Made by a program: the position numbers and the translations under genes. Under the pieces are notes generated by a model that worked only from the letters and a program-made list of their open reading frames with translations, was not told the origin of the DNA and ran no database searches. Below are positions 1-9,024 of a stretch of 64,000 bases of DNA, one piece after another (positions within the stretch are counted from its first letter, which is position 1; each line of letters starts with the position of its first letter). The stretch spans positions 1 to 64,000 of the forward strand of contig JAJXTE010000002.1 in NCBI GenBank assembly GCA_021784115.1, in the 5' to 3' direction. The stretch comes from Pseudomonadota bacterium. Its GTDB lineage: Bacteria > Pseudomonadota > Gammaproteobacteria > Burkholderiales > Thiobacillaceae.

Positions 1-184
1 CGTAGACCCGCTCGGGCAGCGCCTGCAGCAGCGAGACGTCGAACAGTCCGGCAGCGATGCCGATGCCGGCGAACAGCAGACCGTTCGCGGCGAGCGCGAA
101 CGCCACCGGATAGCCCAGCAGCAGGAACACCACCAGCCCGAGGAACATCAGCGGCGCCATGTTTTCCAGCAGCGCAGCCGCCAT
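1..184 (-). CDS. TRAP transporter large permease, N-terminal part (DctM-like), cut by window edge
   Basis: Only the first 61 or so codons lie in the window; the gene runs off the left edge. The translation begins MAAALLENMAPLMFLGLVVF and is followed by a second hydrophobic stretch, as in the N-terminus of DctM-type TRAP permeases, which carry out Na+-driven uptake of organic acids together with a small permease and a periplasmic binding protein. The start codon overlaps the stop of the upstream small permease gene (TGATG), which supports translational coupling and the family call. The substrate cannot be predicted, and no DctP gene is visible here. Confidence 0.75.
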   Translation of the reverse strand, partial: MAAALLENMAPLMFLGLVVFLLLGYPVAFALAANGLLFAGIGIAAGLFDVSLLQALPERVY

Positions 185-723
185 CACACTTCCTCTTCCG
201 GCGCTTCGCGCGGCAGCACGAGATGACCGCTCAACACGGCGATCCGCTTGATGACTTCGGCCACGCCCTGCAGGGCGAGCAGGGCGAAGCCCACGGGCAG
301 CAACAGCTTCACCGGCCAGCGCAGCAGACCGCCGGCATCGGGCGACATTTCCCGGGTCACCCAGGCCTCATGGGCCATCGGCCATGAGAGCCACGTCAGC
401 AGCACGGCCATCGGCAGCAGGAACAGCAGGCCCCCGACGAGATCGATCCAGGCCTGCCCGCGTGGCCCCAACCGGTTGTAGAGAATGTCGATGCGCACAT
501 GGCCGTTGTGTTTCAGTGTGTAGCCCGCCGCCAGCAGGAACATTGCGCCGAACAGGTACCACTGGATTTCCAGCCAGGCGTTGGAGCTCTCGCCCAGCGT
601 GTAGCGCACCAGCGCATTGCCGGCAGAAATCAGGGTGGCGGCGAGCACCAGCCAGATGACGAGGCGACCGACCCGTTCGGTCAGTGCGTCGATCAGGCGG
701 GCCAGGGCAAGCAGGGGCTTCAC
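184..723 (-). CDS. TRAP transporter small permease (DctQ-like)
   Basis: A 179-residue inner-membrane protein with about four hydrophobic segments; it contains WLEIQWYLFGAMFLLAAGYTL and the HVRIDILYNRL segment typical of DctQ small subunits. It partners the large permease encoded immediately downstream in a Na+-dependent tripartite (TRAP) uptake system. The ORF track gives a longer frame (to 1275), but the extra part lies antisense-free in another frame of the esterase gene; the likely start is the GTG that overlaps the esterase stop codon (GTGA). That coupling suggests co-transcription with pmbA and the esterase, although their functions look unrelated. Confidence 0.8.
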   Translation of the reverse strand: MKPLLALARLIDALTERVGRLVIWLVLAATLISAGNALVRYTLGESSNAWLEIQWYLFGAMFLLAAGYTLKHNGHVRIDILYNRLGPRGQAWIDLVGGLLFLLPMAVLLTWLSWPMAHEAWVTREMSPDAGGLLRWPVKLLLPVGFALLALQGVAEVIKRIAVLSGHLVLPREAPEEEV

Positions 724-1331
724 AGCGCGCCGGTTTTCTTGAGGAATTCGTCCAGCCGTTCGGCGATCTGGTGGTAGCCGGCGGCATTGGCGTGGATGGG
801 GTCGGACTTGAGGCGGGCGTCCTTCAGCACGTCGTTGAAGGCGTCCTGTTCCAGCGGCAGCTGCATGTCCCTGGCGACACGGGCGTAGAAATCCGGCGCG
901 CCGCCGAACAGCCTGGGCTCGGGCACGCCGATCAGCACGACGTCGGCGCCGCTGGCGCGGATGGTCTGCACCAGCAGGCGCAGGTTGTTCTCGGTTGTGG
1001 CGGCCGGCTGCTGGTGCAGCATGTCGTTGCCGCCCAGGCACAGCAGCACCAGGCGCGGCTTGTACTCGGCCAGCACGGCGGGCAGGCGCTGCAGCCCGGT
1101 GGTCGTGGTGTCGCCGGGCACGCCGGCGTTGATCACGATGTGCCCGCTGAGGGTGGCCAGGACGGCGGGATAGGCCGTGTCTTCGCTCGCACCGGTGCCG
1201 TGGGTCAGGCTGTCGCCGAAGGCGACGATGACGTCGTGCGGGCTGAGCCTGGGCAGCGTCGGTGCGCGGTCGCACGCAACGAGAAAAAGAACGGCGACGA
1301 GCGCAAATAAATAGCGCCGCACCGCCAGCAT
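720..1331 (-). CDS. GDSL-family lipoprotein esterase (arylesterase / TesA-like)
   Basis: A 203-residue protein. The N-terminus is a lipoprotein signal ending in the lipobox LVAC (Cys about 20), so it is probably anchored in the envelope. The SGNH/GDSL blocks are present: block I AFGDSLTHG with catalytic Ser about 41, the Gly block in NAGVPGDTT, block III GGNDM, and the Asp-x-x-His pair in DPIHANAAGY near the C-terminus. The family hydrolyses acyl and aryl esters or thioesters; the real substrate is unknown. The start codon directly abuts the pmbA stop codon, so the two genes probably share a transcript. Confidence 0.87.
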   Translation of the reverse strand: MLAVRRYLFALVAVLFLVACDRAPTLPRLSPHDVIVAFGDSLTHGTGASEDTAYPAVLATLSGHIVINAGVPGDTTTTGLQRLPAVLAEYKPRLVLLCLGGNDMLHQQPAATTENNLRLLVQTIRASGADVVLIGVPEPRLFGGAPDFYARVARDMQLPLEQDAFNDVLKDARLKSDPIHANAAGYHQIAERLDEFLKKTGAL

Positions 1332-2672
1332 TTAGTTGCCCGCCACCGTCATGTGGTCGATCAGGATGGAGCCGACCTGCTTGGAGCTGCGCCGCTCGAT
1401 GTCGCGGCCGATGGCGACGATGCCCTTGAACATCTCGGCCAGGTTGCCGGCGATGGTGATTTCCTCGACCGGGTACTGGATCTCGCCGTTTTCCACCCAG
1501 AAGCCGGCGGCGCCGCGCGAGTAGTCGCCGGTGACCATGTTGGCGCCGTGGCCGAGCAGTTCGGTGACCAGCAGGCCCGTGCCCATCTGCTTCAGCAGGC
1601 CGTCGAGGTCGTGCTCGCCGGGCGTGACGATCAGGTTGTGGCTGCCGCCGGCGTTGCCGGTGGTTTTCATGCCGAGTTTCTTCGCCGAATAGGTCGACAG
1701 GAAGTAGCCCTGCAGCACGCCGTCCCTGACGACGTCGCGGTCGAGACAGGCGACGCCTTCGCTGTCGAACGGCGCGCTGCCGAGGCCGGACGGCAGGAAG
1801 GGCGCCTCGCGGATGTTGACCAAGGGCGCGAACACCTGCTGGCCCAGGCTGTCGAGCAGGAACGACGACTTGCGGTAGAGGCTACCGCCCGACACCGCGG
1901 CGACGAAGTTGCCGATCAGGCCGGTGGCGATCGGCGCCTCGAACAGCACCGGACAGGTGCGGGTATCGAGCTTGCGGCCGTTGAGCCGGCGCACGGTGCG
2001 GGTGCCGGCGATGCGGCCGACGGTTTCGGCGGAGTCCAGATCGTTTGCATTGCGGGCGCTGGTGTACCAGTAGTCGCGCTGCATGCCGCCCTTGTCCTCG
2101 CCAATGACGGCGACCGACATGCCGTGGCGCGAGCCGGCGTAGCCGTTGCAGAAGCCGAGGCTGTTGGCATAGATGAATTGCGAGGTATGCAGGCTGACGC
2201 CGGCGCCTTCGGAATTGGTTAGCCGTTTGTCCACCGCCAGCGCCGCCGCCTCGCAGATCTGGGCGCGCTCGGCCGCCTCTTCGACGCTGAGCGCCCACGG
2301 GTGGTAAAGGTCGAGGTCGGGCACGTCCTTCGCCAGGCGGTCGGCGTCGGGCAGGCCGGCCGCCTCGTCCTCGGCGGTGTAGCGCGCGATGGTCAGGGCC
2401 TTTTCCACCGCGCTTTTCAGCGCCGCTTCCGACAGGTCCGACGTCGAGGCGTGGCCGCGCCGCTGCCCGATGTAGACGGTGACGCCGGCGCCCTTGTCCT
2501 TGTTGTATTCGATGGTCTCGATTTCACCCTGGCGCACGCTGACGCTCTGGCCGACGCCTTCGGAGATTTCGGTGTCGGCGGCCGTGGCGCCCTGTTTGGC
2601 GGCGTGCTCGATGACGATCCGGGAGAGGGCCATGAGCTGGTCGCGGGTGTAGCTGAATTGGGAGCGGGACAT
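1332..2672 (-). CDS. pmbA: metalloprotease PmbA/TldE
   Basis: A 446-residue protein, close to the roughly 450 residues usual for PmbA (TldE). In other proteobacteria it forms a heterodimer with TldD that degrades modified or unfolded peptides and is involved in microcin maturation and CcdA turnover. Family features seen include the N-terminal QSVSVRQGEIE segment, the central SLYRKSSFLLDSLGQQVF region and the C-terminal glycine-rich GHGANMVTGDYSRGAAGFWVE stretch. TldE is the subunit without the HExxxH zinc motif, and none is seen here. It is divergent from yjgA, a conserved arrangement that supports both calls. tldD is not in the window. Confidence 0.93.
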   Translation of the reverse strand: MSRSQFSYTRDQLMALSRIVIEHAAKQGATAADTEISEGVGQSVSVRQGEIETIEYNKDKGAGVTVYIGQRRGHASTSDLSEAALKSAVEKALTIARYTAEDEAAGLPDADRLAKDVPDLDLYHPWALSVEEAAERAQICEAAALAVDKRLTNSEGAGVSLHTSQFIYANSLGFCNGYAGSRHGMSVAVIGEDKGGMQRDYWYTSARNANDLDSAETVGRIAGTRTVRRLNGRKLDTRTCPVLFEAPIATGLIGNFVAAVSGGSLYRKSSFLLDSLGQQVFAPLVNIREAPFLPSGLGSAPFDSEGVACLDRDVVRDGVLQGYFLSTYSAKKLGMKTTGNAGGSHNLIVTPGEHDLDGLLKQMGTGLLVTELLGHGANMVTGDYSRGAAGFWVENGEIQYPVEEITIAGNLAEMFKGIVAIGRDIERRSSKQVGSILIDHMTVAGN

Positions 2673-2755
2673 GTCGGGCTATGAAAGGGAAGAGGGACGC
2701 AAGTCGGTTCGGCTGTTGTATCGATTCGGCACGTTTTGTGTGGGCAGAAACTACA

Positions 2756-3319
2756 ATGACGATAATAACAGCAACCGAAAGCCTCACCGTGCGCCTCATC
2801 GACCCTGATGCCGAGCTGGAATTCGACCCCGACGAGGTCTACGACGGGCCCAGCAAAAGCCAACAAAAACGCGAAGTCGAAGCCCTGCAAGCGCTGGGCG
2901 AAATCCTGGTCAAGCTCCCCGACGCTCAGTTCAAGCGCATCGAACTGCCGGAAGACCTGCGCGTCGCCGTGGCCGACTGCCGCAAGATCACCCAGAACGG
3001 CGCGTTGCGCCGGCAAAAGCAATATATCGGCAAGCTGATGCGGTCGGTCGACCCGGCGCCGATCCAGGCGCAGATCGACGCCTTCAACGGCGTATCTGCA
3101 GCGGAAAACGCCAAGCTGCACCAGGCCGAAAAATGGCGCGAGAAACTCATTGCCGACAACGAGGCGCTGACGCTGTTTCTTAACAGCTATCCCGACACCG
3201 ACGCCACGCATTTGCGGCAGCTCATCCGCAATGCACGCGACGAAGCGGCGCGCAGCAAGCCGCCGAAAGCCTTCCGGGAGATATTCCGGGTGATCCGCGA
3301 GGCCATGCAGGCAAAATAA
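2756..3319 (+). CDS. yjgA: ribosome biogenesis factor YjgA/DarP (DUF615)
   Basis: A 187-residue acidic/basic helical protein with the DUF615 signature (DGPSKSQQKREVEALQALGE, then LRRQKQYIGKLMR). In E. coli the homologue associates with late 50S assembly intermediates. The ORF track starts 25 codons earlier at 2681, but that extension overlaps the pmbA promoter region and is not family-like; the ATG giving MTIITATES fits the family length (about 183). It is transcribed divergently from pmbA, the usual neighbourhood. No strong Shine-Dalgarno sequence is visible, so the start is probable rather than certain. Confidence 0.9.
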   Translation: MTIITATESLTVRLIDPDAELEFDPDEVYDGPSKSQQKREVEALQALGEILVKLPDAQFKRIELPEDLRVAVADCRKITQNGALRRQKQYIGKLMRSVDPAPIQAQIDAFNGVSAAENAKLHQAEKWREKLIADNEALTLFLNSYPDTDATHLRQLIRNARDEAARSKPPKAFREIFRVIREAMQAK

Positions 3320-3335
3320 AAAAGGGAGAGGCAGC

Positions 3336-6300
3336 ATGTGGGGACGCGTTGTCAAAATTGCACTGAGCCTGCCGTTCCTGATCGTGGCCGGGCTGTTCGG
3401 TCTCTATCTGGTTTTCGGCTTCTTTCTGGTCAACCCGCTGGCGCAGAAGCTGTTGCCCTGGATCGGCGAGAACAAGCTTGCCAGCCAGTTGAGCGTGCGC
3501 CAGGTCAGGTTCAATCCCCTCACGCTGGAGGCCACGGTGGATGGTCTCAAGCTGGCCGAGAAAGGCGGCGCCCCGCTGGCGAGTTTCGAGCGGCTCTACG
3601 TCAACCTCGACACCGTCGGCCTCTTCCGCTGGGCCTGGCGCATCCGCGACATCGAGCTCGACCAGCCGCACGCGATCGTTGAAATCCGCCGCGGCGGCAA
3701 GCTGAACTGGGCGGCGCTGATCGCCAAGCTCGACGAGGACAAGAAGCCGCCGTCCGACACGGTCGCGCGGGTGCTGATCGACCACATCAAGATCGCTGAC
3801 GGCCACATCGTCTATACCGACGCCAACCGCGCGGGCAAGCCGTTCAATGCCGTGCTGGCGCCGCTCGGCATCGAGCTCGACGGCCTCTCGACCCTGCCCG
3901 AGGATCGCGGCGATTACCTGGTCGCGGCCAAATTGCCGGAGCAGGGCGGCACCCTCAAATGGAAGGGCGACGTCGGCCTGAACCCCGTCGCGTCGAGCGG
4001 CGAACTCGGGCTGGAAGGCGTGCGGCTGGCCAAGCTGCTGCGGGTGATCAAGAGCCCGCGCAATTTCGACCTGCCGTCGGGTACTTTGGCAGCCGGCCTG
4101 CGCTACCGCTTTGCCATGGTGCGCGACAAGACGGGCGAGGACGCGCCCTGGGTGCGGGTCAACGGCGCCAATCTGGTCGTGCAGAACCTCGCGCTGGCGC
4201 CGCGCGGCGGCGGGGCACCGGTACTGCAGCTCGCCGAGGCGCGCATCGGCAACGCGAATTTCGATCTCGCCACGCGTGCGGTCGATGTTGCGAGCGTGAG
4301 TCTGACTGGCGCCAAACTGGCTGCGACGCGCGACGTCAAGGGGATACTGGACTGGCAAACGCTGTTCGGCGCAGAAGAAGGGGCGACCGCGCCCCAGCCA
4401 GCCCCACCCAGGACAGCCGAACCGATGGCGCCCTGGAAAATCGGCGTGCGCGAAATCAAGCTGGCCGACTGGGTGGCGCATTTCACCGACCAGGGCTTCG
4501 CCACGCCGCTGGGCGTGACTGCCGAGGGCTTCGGCCTGACCGCGGCGCTGACAGGCGAAGTGGGCGCCACGACCGCCATCGACGTCGGCCCGGTGAACGG
4601 CACGCTGGGCCCGGTCCGGGTGCAGTCGGGGTCGCAGCAGGTGGCGGAGTTGCAGCACGCGGCGCTGGTCAACGCGGGGATGAGGCTGGCGGAAAGCCGG
4701 GTCGATATCGAGGCGCTGGAACTGAATGGCGCCAGGACCACCGTCACGCTGGACAAGAAAAAAAACCTCAACTGGGCCGATATTCTTAAAAAAGCGCCCG
4801 GCGCACCTGCCGCCGCGCCGGCCAGGACAGACACTGCAAAAGTTTCGCCCATGGACGTGCAGCTCGCGCGCCTCAGCCTCAACGACCTCGAAGTCGACAT
4901 CGTCGACGAGTCGCCTCCCAAGCCAGTCAAGCTCGATGTCGCCAAGGGTTTCGTCACCCTGAAAGACCTCAGCCTGGATCTGGACAAGGCGGTGCCGCTG
5001 GAGGCCGGTTTTGCGCTCAAGCAGGGCGGCCGTCTCGATGCCAGCGGCACGCTCATTCCGGGCCAGGCCTCGGGCCAGTTGGACGTCAAGCTCACGGGGC
5101 TGTCGCTAAAACCCTTCGCGCCCTATGTCAACCAGTTCGCCCGGCTCAACCTGCGTTCGGGCACGGCATCGACGCACGGCAAGCTGGCGTTTGCGCAGGC
5201 GAAGTCGGGCGAGAAGCTGGATTTCCGTGGCGGGTTTGCGGTGGACGATCTGGCCATCACGGAAGAGGACACCGGGGAGGCCTTCCTCGGCTGGAAGAAA
5301 CTGTCGTCCAACAGCCTCGACGTCAGGCTCGGCCCCAATCGGCTGCACATGAACGAGCTGGTGGCGCTGAATCCGTTCGGCAAGGTGATCATTTTCGAGG
5401 ACAAGTCGATCAACCTGCAGCGCATCCTGCGTACCCAGAAATCGGACACGCCGGAGGTCGCAGCCGCAGGCAAGCCCAAACCGTCCGCTCAGTCAGATGC
5501 CTTTCCGCTGTCCATCGGCCGCCTGCGCATCGTCGGTGCGAATGCCGAGTTCGCCGATCTCTCGCTCACGCCGCAGTTCGGCACGCGCATGCACGACCTC
5601 GGCGGCGTCGTCACCGGCCTCTCCACCGATCCCGCGACCACCGCGCAGGTCGAACTCGACGGCAAGGTGGACGAGTTCGGGTCGGCGCGTATACGCGGCT
5701 CGATCCAGCCGTTCCGGGCGACCGACTTCACCGACCTGACGCTGACGTTCCGCAACCTGGAGATGACAAAGATGACGCCGTATTCGGGCAAGTTCGCCGG
5801 GCGCAAGATCGATTCCGGCAAGCTGTCGGTCGATCTCGAATACAAGATCAAGGATCGCCAGTTGGCCGGCGAGAACAAGTTCATCGTCAACAAGCTCAAG
5901 CTCGGCGAACGCGTCGACAGCCCCGATGCGCTGCATCTTCCGCTCGACCTTGCCATCGCGCTGCTGGAAGACAGCAACGGCGTCATCGACCTCGACCTGC
6001 CGGTGTCGGGCAGCCTCGACGACCCGCAGTTCAGCTACGGGAAAATCATCTGGAAAGCCATCGTCAACGTGCTGACCAAGCTGGTCACGGCGCCATTCCG
6101 CGCGCTCGGCAAGCTCCTGGGGATCAGTGCCGAGAAGATGGAGGCCGTCAATTTCGACCCTGGCAGCAGCGCGCTGTTGCCGCCCGAGCAGGAGAAGCTC
6201 AAGACCCTCTCCGAGGCCCTGGCCAAGCGACCCGCGCTGACCCTGACGCTGGAGCCCGGCTACGATCCCGAGGCCGACCGGCGTGCCCTGCAGGAACAGG

Positions 6301-6821
6301 CAATGCGCACGGAGGCCGCCACCGTTGCCGGCATCAAGCTCGCCCCCGGCGAAGCGCCCGGCCCGGTGGACGTCAACAACTACAAGATCCAGACCTGGCT
6401 CGAAGATCGCTATGCCGAAATTGCCGGCAAGGAGGAATACAAGAAGCTGCGCGCGAGCTTCCAGGACAAGAACGCGGGCGCCGCCGCGCGCGTGCTGGAG
6501 ACCGAAATGGTCGAGCGTCTTGCGCGCCGCTTCAAGACCCGTGACACCGGTCCCATCTCTGCGTTCCATTCCGAATTGCTGGAGCGGCTGACCCAGAAGA
6601 CGCAGGTCGGCGACGACGCCCTGACGAAGCTCGCGCAGGCGCGCGGCCAGGTCATGCGCGACGCGCTGGTCAAGCTGGGTCTCGACGCCAGCCGCATCGC
6701 CGTTTCCGCCCCGGTCAAACAGGCAGCCAAGGAGAAACTGGTGGGCAGCAAGATGAGCCTGGGCGCCAGCACGAAGCCCCCGACCGAAGCCGCGCCTGCC
6801 GCGGCCCCTGCGACGCCTTGA
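3336..6821 (+). CDS. DUF748 (AsmA-like) giant envelope protein
   Basis: A 1161-residue protein. It has one N-terminal transmembrane anchor (about residues 7-30) followed by a long repetitive beta-rich region with alternating polar and hydrophobic residues, as in DUF748/AsmA-superfamily proteins that span the periplasm. Near residue 940 the sequence VNFDPGSSALLPPEQEKL resembles the start of an OmpA-like or DUF748 C-terminal module, followed by a helical tail rich in Lys, Glu and Ala. AsmA-like proteins are implicated in lipid transport to, or organisation of, the outer membrane; a specific role here is inference. It begins 16 bases after yjgA, preceded by a good ribosome site (GGGAGAGGC). Confidence 0.85.
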   Translation: MWGRVVKIALSLPFLIVAGLFGLYLVFGFFLVNPLAQKLLPWIGENKLASQLSVRQVRFNPLTLEATVDGLKLAEKGGAPLASFERLYVNLDTVGLFRWAWRIRDIELDQPHAIVEIRRGGKLNWAALIAKLDEDKKPPSDTVARVLIDHIKIADGHIVYTDANRAGKPFNAVLAPLGIELDGLSTLPEDRGDYLVAAKLPEQGGTLKWKGDVGLNPVASSGELGLEGVRLAKLLRVIKSPRNFDLPSGTLAAGLRYRFAMVRDKTGEDAPWVRVNGANLVVQNLALAPRGGGAPVLQLAEARIGNANFDLATRAVDVASVSLTGAKLAATRDVKGILDWQTLFGAEEGATAPQPAPPRTAEPMAPWKIGVREIKLADWVAHFTDQGFATPLGVTAEGFGLTAALTGEVGATTAIDVGPVNGTLGPVRVQSGSQQVAELQHAALVNAGMRLAESRVDIEALELNGARTTVTLDKKKNLNWADILKKAPGAPAAAPARTDTAKVSPMDVQLARLSLNDLEVDIVDESPPKPVKLDVAKGFVTLKDLSLDLDKAVPLEAGFALKQGGRLDASGTLIPGQASGQLDVKLTGLSLKPFAPYVNQFARLNLRSGTASTHGKLAFAQAKSGEKLDFRGGFAVDDLAITEEDTGEAFLGWKKLSSNSLDVRLGPNRLHMNELVALNPFGKVIIFEDKSINLQRILRTQKSDTPEVAAAGKPKPSAQSDAFPLSIGRLRIVGANAEFADLSLTPQFGTRMHDLGGVVTGLSTDPATTAQVELDGKVDEFGSARIRGSIQPFRATDFTDLTLTFRNLEMTKMTPYSGKFAGRKIDSGKLSVDLEYKIKDRQLAGENKFIVNKLKLGERVDSPDALHLPLDLAIALLEDSNGVIDLDLPVSGSLDDPQFSYGKIIWKAIVNVLTKLVTAPFRALGKLLGISAEKMEAVNFDPGSSALLPPEQEKLKTLSEALAKRPALTLTLEPGYDPEADRRALQEQAMRTEAATVAGIKLAPGEAPGPVDVNNYKIQTWLEDRYAEIAGKEEYKKLRASFQDKNAGAAARVLETEMVERLARRFKTRDTGPISAFHSELLERLTQKTQVGDDALTKLAQARGQVMRDALVKLGLDASRIAVSAPVKQAAKEKLVGSKMSLGASTKPPTEAAPAAAPATP

Positions 6822-6888
6822 TGCCGACTCAAGCAGGCGGGCGCTTCGTCGTTAAGGATAGGCCTCCCTATCCGTTTGCTCTGCCCTG

Positions 6889-7689
6889 ATGTTCCGCCGA
6901 ATTCGTATTCTTCTCCTGCTGGGGGTGCTGGCCGCGGCGGTCGGTTTGACCTGGCTGGAACAGACCATGGTGCGCGCCTGGCAGATACCGCTGGATGTGG
7001 CGGTGATTCCGATCAACGGTGACGGCTCGGCGCAGGCAACGGAGACGATCCGTGCACTTCGGGCAAGCGACTTCGACGACATCGGTGCTTTCCTGGAGCG
7101 CGAGACCGCGCGCTACGGCGTGAAGCTGTCGCCGGCCGTGCAGATCGCCCTGCTGCCGGAACTGCACGAGCAGCCGCCGGCGCCGCCGCGCGACGGCAGC
7201 GTGCTGAAAACCGTGTGGTGGAGCCTGAAGCTGCGATGGTGGGTGTACCGGCAGTCCGGCGCATGGTTGCCGCAACTGGGCAGGATCAAGCTGTTCGTGC
7301 TGTACCACGCGCCGCAGGACGGCGTCGCGCTGGAACATTCGCTGGGTCTGCAGAAAGGGCTGATCGGCGTGGTGCATGCCTTTGCCGATGCCGGACAGAC
7401 ACGCCAGAACAATATCGTCATCGCGCACGAGCTGCTGCACACGCTGGGGGCGACCGACAAGTACGACGCCGAGGGCAGGCCGGTCTATCCGCAGGGCTAT
7501 GCCGAACCGGAACTGCCGCCGCAGATGCCGCGCCACGAAGCGGAGATCATGGCAGGCCGGTTGGTGAGTGCGGCCGGCCGGCTGGTGATGCCGCCCAGCC
7601 TCGACCAGTGCGTGATCGGCGCCATGACGGCGCACGAGATCGATCTCGACGAAGGCTTCCGGCGGCGGTTCGCGTCATCCGGCGGCTGA
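6889..7689 (+). CDS. membrane-anchored metalloprotease-like protein (HExxH)
   Basis: A 266-residue protein with an N-terminal hydrophobic signal or anchor (about residues 5-22). It contains HELLHTLGATDKYD at about residues 181-194: an HExxH zinc motif extended to HExxHxxGxxD, as in metzincin-type proteases where the third ligand is His or Asp. The C-terminal region has further conserved-looking Asp and His residues (MTAHEIDLDEGF). I do not recognise a named family; the protein is probably periplasmic. It overlaps the 3' end of the convergent EI24 gene by 15 bases. Confidence 0.7.
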   Translation: MFRRIRILLLLGVLAAAVGLTWLEQTMVRAWQIPLDVAVIPINGDGSAQATETIRALRASDFDDIGAFLERETARYGVKLSPAVQIALLPELHEQPPAPPRDGSVLKTVWWSLKLRWWVYRQSGAWLPQLGRIKLFVLYHAPQDGVALEHSLGLQKGLIGVVHAFADAGQTRQNNIVIAHELLHTLGATDKYDAEGRPVYPQGYAEPELPPQMPRHEAEIMAGRLVSAAGRLVMPPSLDQCVIGAMTAHEIDLDEGFRRRFASSGG

Positions 7690-8400
7690 GCGCTTGCGCT
7701 GCTGGTCGAGGCGCGCGAGGCCGAAGTGAATGAACGCCAGCGCGGCGAATACCGGCCCCAGCAGGTTCAGCAGGGGGACGAACTGCACCAGCCCGGTCAG
7801 CAGCCCCAGTGCCCACCAGCTGCCGCGCTCGTTCCTGAACAGGGCCGCCATTTCGGCCGCGCTCGCGTGTTCGGCGATCGCGTCGTAACGGAACAGGCGC
7901 TGGTTCAGATAGGCGGCGGCGGCGAAGGGCACGATCACGCCGACGCCGATCAGCCACAACGGCAGCGTCACCACCCACAGGGCAACAAACAGGACGATGG
8001 CGATGGCCGCGTTCCACAGGCTGCCGACGAGGCCGCCGCCGTTCTCGCGCCTGAGTTCCGGATAGTTGCGTTCGGCGACGATGCGGATCAGTGCAGACGT
8101 GCCGAACAGCGCGGTGATGACGAGCGCGGTGAGATAGACCAGGGGCACGTAGAACACCACGTGCAGCAGCGCCTGGATGCCGTTGGCGATCCATACGGGC
8201 TCGAGGCCGGTCAGCCAGGCCTGGACGCCGAGCTTGTCGAGGCCCAGTGCGATCCAGCCGGAAAAGGTGGTCCAGAACACCACGGCCAGCACCAGCCACA
8301 GCAGGCCTGCCGCCAGCATCGGCCACACCACCACCCACAGCACGCGCGGCTGGAAGAGGTCGCGCAGGGCGCGCGCCAGCGCGTCGAGTACGGAAGTCAT
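7675..8400 (-). CDS. EI24-domain membrane protein (CysZ-like)
   Basis: A roughly 241-residue multi-pass inner-membrane protein with an EI24/etoposide-induced 2.4 family pattern: four or more long hydrophobic segments (WVVVWPMLAAGLLWLVLAVVF, ALLHVVFYVPLVYLTALVITALF and others) and the NLLGPVFAALAFIHFGL segment near the C-terminus. CysZ members of this superfamily import sulfate, but EI24 proteins in betaproteobacteria have no established substrate. I chose the ATG at 8400 because it overlaps the mogA stop as ATGA; an ATG two codons upstream (8406) is possible. Co-transcribed with mogA. Confidence 0.8.
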   Translation of the reverse strand: MTSVLDALARALRDLFQPRVLWVVVWPMLAAGLLWLVLAVVFWTTFSGWIALGLDKLGVQAWLTGLEPVWIANGIQALLHVVFYVPLVYLTALVITALFGTSALIRIVAERNYPELRRENGGGLVGSLWNAAIAIVLFVALWVVTLPLWLIGVGVIVPFAAAAYLNQRLFRYDAIAEHASAAEMAALFRNERGSWWALGLLTGLVQFVPLLNLLGPVFAALAFIHFGLARLDQQRKRSAAG

Positions 8401-8951
8401 ACCCATACCCGCAATGCCGACTTCGGGCGGAACACGGCGACCGTGCCCGGGCGCGCGTCGAGATACGGCCCGCCGATGAGGTCGATGCAGTAGGGCACGG
8501 CGGCGAAGATGCCATCGAGCGTTTCCTTGATCGCCTTGGGCTGCCCCGGCAGGTTGAGAATCAGGCTGGCGCCGCGGGTGACGCCGACCTGACGCGACAG
8601 GATGGCGGTCGGCACGTATTGCAGCGAGACCGCGCGCATCGCCTCGCCGAACCCGGGCAGCACCTTGTGCGCGACGGCGAGCGTGGCCTCCGGCGTGACG
8701 TCGCGCGGCGCCGGTCCGGTGCCGCCGGTGGTGAGGATCAGCGGACAGCGTTCGACGTCGGCCAGTTCGACCAGCGTCGCCTCGATCTGCGCCTGCTCGT
8801 CGGGAATCAGCCGGGTGACGAATTCGGCGGAATTGGCCAGCACCTCGCCAAACCAGGCTTCGAGTGCGGGCAGGCCCTTGTCTTCGTAGACGCCGCTGCT
8901 GGCGCGGTCGCTGATCGAAACGAGGCCGATGCGGACGGGTTCGTGAGTCAT
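8397..8951 (-). CDS. mogA: molybdopterin adenylyltransferase MogA
   Basis: A 184-residue protein with the MoaB/Mog fold signatures ILTTGGTGPAPRDVTPEA and SRQVGVTRGASLILNLPGQPKAI. MogA adenylates molybdopterin before molybdate insertion, a step in molybdenum cofactor synthesis in the cytoplasm. The ORF track starts 29 codons upstream, but the extra residues run into the promoter region of the divergent thioredoxin gene; the ATG giving MTHEPVRIGLVSISDRAS matches the family start. Followed immediately by the EI24 gene (ATGA overlap). Confidence 0.93.
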   Translation of the reverse strand: MTHEPVRIGLVSISDRASSGVYEDKGLPALEAWFGEVLANSAEFVTRLIPDEQAQIEATLVELADVERCPLILTTGGTGPAPRDVTPEATLAVAHKVLPGFGEAMRAVSLQYVPTAILSRQVGVTRGASLILNLPGQPKAIKETLDGIFAAVPYCIDLIGGPYLDARPGTVAVFRPKSALRVWV

Positions 8952-9024
8952 GTGGTCAGAAAAGAGGGTTGCGCGAGTGCCTGAATTTAGCAGAATGCAG
9001 GGAAAGTGGCAGAAGGAGGACGGG

